From Athripsodes cinereus (taxonomy: Eukaryota; Arthropoda; Insecta; Trichoptera; Leptoceridae): a stretch of 64,000 bases of DNA. Below are positions 60,647 to 64,000 of the stretch, piece by piece. The stretch is from assembly GCA_947579605.1 (NCBI GenBank), contig OX388321.1:18653614-18717613 (forward strand). Reading direction: 5' to 3'. A program made the position numbers and the translations under genes. A model generated the notes under the pieces. That model was given only the letters and a program-made list of their open reading frames with translations, was not told where the DNA came from and ran no database searches. Position 1 is the first letter of the stretch; each line of letters starts with the position of its first letter.

Positions 60647-60692
60647 TGCCGGCAAACTCCCCTTCCACGACACAAGCTTTTAGCTTACTGTG
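60647..60692 (+). mobile_element. SINE fragment (same family as 20453-20557)
   Basis: tgccggcaaactccccttcc, acgacacaagcttttagc and ttactg match the tRNA acceptor end and body of the SINE at 20453-20557 with one or two differences. The tRNA-like head is missing and a T-run precedes it. Confidence 0.7.
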
Positions 60693-63600
60693 AAAGGTGT
60701 ATAAGGTTGTATTTGGGTTTATAACAAAACCCAGATATATCTTTTTAAAAAAAAAAACAAAATCCTTTTAAAAAAAATCTTTTTAATAAAAATAATAATT
60801 GAAAAACAATGCGGCGAAATCTTTCGTATCATGCCCAAAAATTCAATAAACTGTAGAATTTTTATGACACGTCAACGTTAGGAATCGAGCTTATAGAGAA
60901 TTTCATCGAGAAAACAGTTTTTTTATTATCTGCTATAAAGACTTGATAAATGCACATAGGAGGTTTCATGAATCCACAGGATGATATAGATAGGTACCTA
61001 ATACGGATAGTAAGAGGGTATATTTTAATATGAATGGCATAATATATACATACATCTCAGGAATGGTTGGAAAAGGAAACCATACCACTTTTATAACAAG
61101 AGGTTTTATTTTATGAACATGTTTTTTAGCTTGTGAGATGTTTGGAAACTTTTAGTGGAGCAGTCCATTATTTATGAAGAAGTTTCATCCCGTGGCATTC
61201 TTGACTACTCACGCTAAGAGATCAATACTAAGTTGTAATTTAATGAATTAACATTGGATCACAACACGAGTAGATGGTACTTCATACATGTTCATATAAA
61301 TATCAACATGTTAAGATTGCCATTGCTCTCAGGTCGAGGTTATTATACGTAATATAGCATGTTACTAATCTGTATCCACTATAGAGGACCAATGAGTGTT
61401 CTCCGTATGTTGCAGGAGCGGAGCTCGTATGTCCTAAGATAACTAATTTTATTTTATTTTATTTTGGATATCTATTACGTAATCCAGTTTCAATTTCAGC
61501 ACTCTTAAATTGTGCTGAAATAAATAAGCCGTTAGGTATCAAACCAGACAGCATAAATACAGTTCATCATGAAAATGAGTAGTGTAGAAACTGATGTCAT
61601 TTAGTTTTATGGCAATTACACAAGACAGAAAAATTAAATCTTCTTCTTAGAAATTCTAAAGTGAAACAGAAAAGAATAAATTACATTAATATAATAATGT
61701 GTTCTAATCTAGCTTTCTTCTTCATAGTGTCATAGTTATTGAATAAAATGTAGTTGCATAATATATTTGTTGTTTACATCTTTGCCAAACGTAGTATCCA
61801 ACGTTATTGCCAAATTTAAATACACGAGTTATATTTTTACACTTTGTGTCTACGATATGTGTATATAAACATACTTACCTATGAAATCGATTAGTTTGCA
61901 CAAAACAGACGGCATCTTCTGTTTGGAGTCACACTTTAGTTATATTTCCATTTCTGTTTGATGAGTTTATACTCACTCACCGCAGCGGGTGAAACGATCA
62001 CGAATATTATTATGATTAGTTTTTAGTACAAAGTACAGATAAAGTAGATACATCATAGTGTAGAGATAATGCAGATTACTAATATTAATTTACCAACTTT
62101 GTTGTCTAACCTCAAGTCACGAATTTGGAAAGTTTCGCTTTATTTCCGTATATGTAAATATGTATATGTACATAACTATGCCTGTGACTTTTATACATAT
62201 TTATAGTTTAATATACTAGTCAAACTTTGATTCTGCATAGATTTACATCTATTAAGTTATAGCTAGAGTTTTGTGTCTTGATATTTATTCAAATTTAATA
62301 ATTACCCAGAGAGTGTTTTTACGAATACGCCGTTTTGAGAGACACAAGCGTTACAAAGTTAATCTAAATATTGAACTTCATAGATACATAGTCTTATATT
62401 ACATATAATATAGGTTTTACGAAGGAGAGGTAGATAATATATATAAGCATACATATATAAATAATATTCACACATTTATGCGGGTTAGTAAAATCGTAAT
62501 TTTCATGATTTACGTATCAGTAAGAAATAACTAAATTGCTTTGCGTTAACCAGCTAATAAAATAAAACCGCGGTCGTTAATAATAATATGTATTATTGAG
62601 GTGCGTACTCATTATGTCTAGATACTATTTTATAAAAATAATACTACTTATCATTGTAATAATGTAACCTCAATGTCGCCACTATGTTATTGACTGCCAA
62701 GTTCTCACCTATAGTTGTAACAATATTATAATTACATATAGGGGAGGGTGGTGTCGAAAGTAACAGGTGTCGATTATACAGTCGCCTTAATTTTTTAAGT
62801 ATTCATCGTTCGTTCATACAAGCCGCGCCATCTGATAGACGAGATCGAAATTCATCAAGGAAACCATTTTGTTTTTCGGTCAGTTTGACATTATCGACAC
62901 AATGGGCGATTGCTGTATTTAGCATTATGAAGTAAAAAAATCATCCAAGAGTTATACATTGATATCAGTGTAATCGTACGTGTTTACAAGTGTGTAAATA
63001 TTCATAAGTATACATAATACTGTCTTTTTATATGATATGTGTATATTTTTGCGTCTTTTTTGATATTCTAAAATATAACCTCAAATTAGGTGAATGTGAC
63101 GCATGGTCGCAATAGGGAACTTGCACTCGAGAGGAATATTTTGTGAAATGCATTAATTAGGTAGAAAAAAGGTTATATATCGATTATATTTTGATTAAAA
63201 CTCAAAAATAAATATTTTTCATTTATTATTTTAATAAATAAAATCACGATTTTTCGCCCGCTGTTTGAACGCCATGTCGATGGTTATTGCATTTGTGACG
63301 TCACATGTCCTGAGTGATGTTTTGTTGTTTATCGTAATGTATGGGATTAACAATCGCTTGGTATTTGAGTCCGGTTTTTAACATTTCGGAAGGAGGTAAA
63401 TATTCCAAAAAGTTTCCAAAAAGATCATACAAATATTGTGTAGTCCAAGATGTACAAATATACCTAACTTATACGACACCGAATAAATTATTTCTACGCA
63501 TGCCGATATTGTAAGCCTCTTACTGTACTGTAAGTTCAGCGACTTCTTTGCAGCTTTCCATATCTATCGTCCAATGACAAAACAAACAAAAGCATTCACA

Positions 63601-64000
63601 GTATCAATATTGTTATAAATGAACATATCTATCAAGTAGTGGATGCTTGTAGTGTCGACATTTGTTATTATATCCTTAAAATACTATATGATTTACAATA
63701 AAAATCTTTTGGTTTTGACACACAATGGCTGTCAGAAACTCACTCGCTGTGGATATATTATTTGTAGATGATCGATGACTCAATTCAGCACAAGTTATAA
63801 AATTTAACTTCTGTGCTAATTTCAACCAACTTTGATTTTTTCCAATAATATTGGACAGATTTTTTTAGCAGGATGTTTGTTCACTCCGACCATGCACCCA
63901 GTACAGAAAAGTAATGGCGTATTTAGAACCCGTAATCACTAATCGAACCTAAGAATGATGGAAAATTGATAATAATTGCCATTGAATATTCTGTAATTAT
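60693..64000. other. Intron stretch to the window edge, nothing firm
   Basis: AT-rich. From about 62741 a possible transposon terminus (taggggagggtggtgtcgaa) starts a less AT-rich stretch, but no matching right end is found. No exon of pasilla is recognised. Confidence 0.35.

Larger units (their letters stand above)
13127..64000 (+). other. Pasilla intron (inferred), repeat-rich
   Basis: From the last candidate first exon to the right edge I find no exon encoding a KH domain or any other conserved host protein. The open frames here are short and are mostly transposon pieces or chance. The stretch is therefore read as a single giant intron or intron group of about 51 kb, carrying the mobile elements listed separately. 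Confidence 0.55.

Noticed and set aside
62741..62775. Possible transposon terminus taggggagggtggtgtcg
   Set aside because: No matching inverted end or target duplication is found in the window.
13127..64000. Search for conserved insect microRNAs (let-7, bantam, miR-1, miR-2, miR-9, miR-14, miR-184 cores)
   Set aside because: None of the mature core words was noticed by eye on the plus strand. This is not an exhaustive search.

Overview
The window is AT-rich eukaryotic DNA from what is almost certainly an insect. It has spliced genes with GT/AG introns, and many non-LTR retrotransposon ends, hAT and PIF/Harbinger MITEs and GGTAGGTACCTACC-type words. I cannot fix the order from sequence alone. 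No bacterial-style operons, CRISPR arrays or confident tRNA/rRNA genes are visible.

Genic part (about 1.2-13.2 kb). A single-exon gene (1377-2195, +) encodes an acidic protein with a C-terminal THAP zinc finger. A six-exon gene (4165-8127, +) encodes YIF1, the five-span Golgi/ER-to-Golgi trafficking protein; all splice phases agree and give 380 residues. At 12130-12247 (+) lies a first coding exon (DSRKRPL...) that I read as the start of pasilla, the insect NOVA-type KH-domain splicing regulator. A second start-codon exon at 13027-13126 ends in the same splice phase and is a candidate alternative first exon. No KH exon was recognised downstream, so roughly the last 51 kb appears to be pasilla intron.

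Intronic and intergenic part. The rest is a record of mobile-element activity. The main item is a complete, very young LTR element at 46386-52141 on the minus strand. Its 1.7-kb LTRs differ by one substitution plus a G-run length. It has a 4-bp target duplication and a Lys-tRNA-type primer binding site. It encodes only a Gag/capsid-like protein, here with a hydrophobic C-terminal segment, and no pol. Others include two copies of one hAT MITE with perfect 8-bp target duplications (4.4 and 57.0 kb), a hAT MITE nested in a fold-back repeat (23.6-24.8 kb), a hAT MITE holding a ~120-bp-armed hairpin (44.7-45.35 kb), a Harbinger MITE with a 39-codon ORF (34.2 kb), a MULE/Merlin-like MITE with a 9-bp duplication (3.6 kb), several decayed LINE ends, and three very short LINE stubs with 12-15 bp duplications. 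A tRNA-derived SINE, perfect tandem duplications (240 bp x2, 142 bp x3), a 98-bp minisatellite and long palindromes at 10.2 and 11.0 kb complete the picture.

The three host genes show no evident functional link. THAP protein: probable DNA binding. YIF1: secretory pathway. Pasilla: nuclear splicing control.
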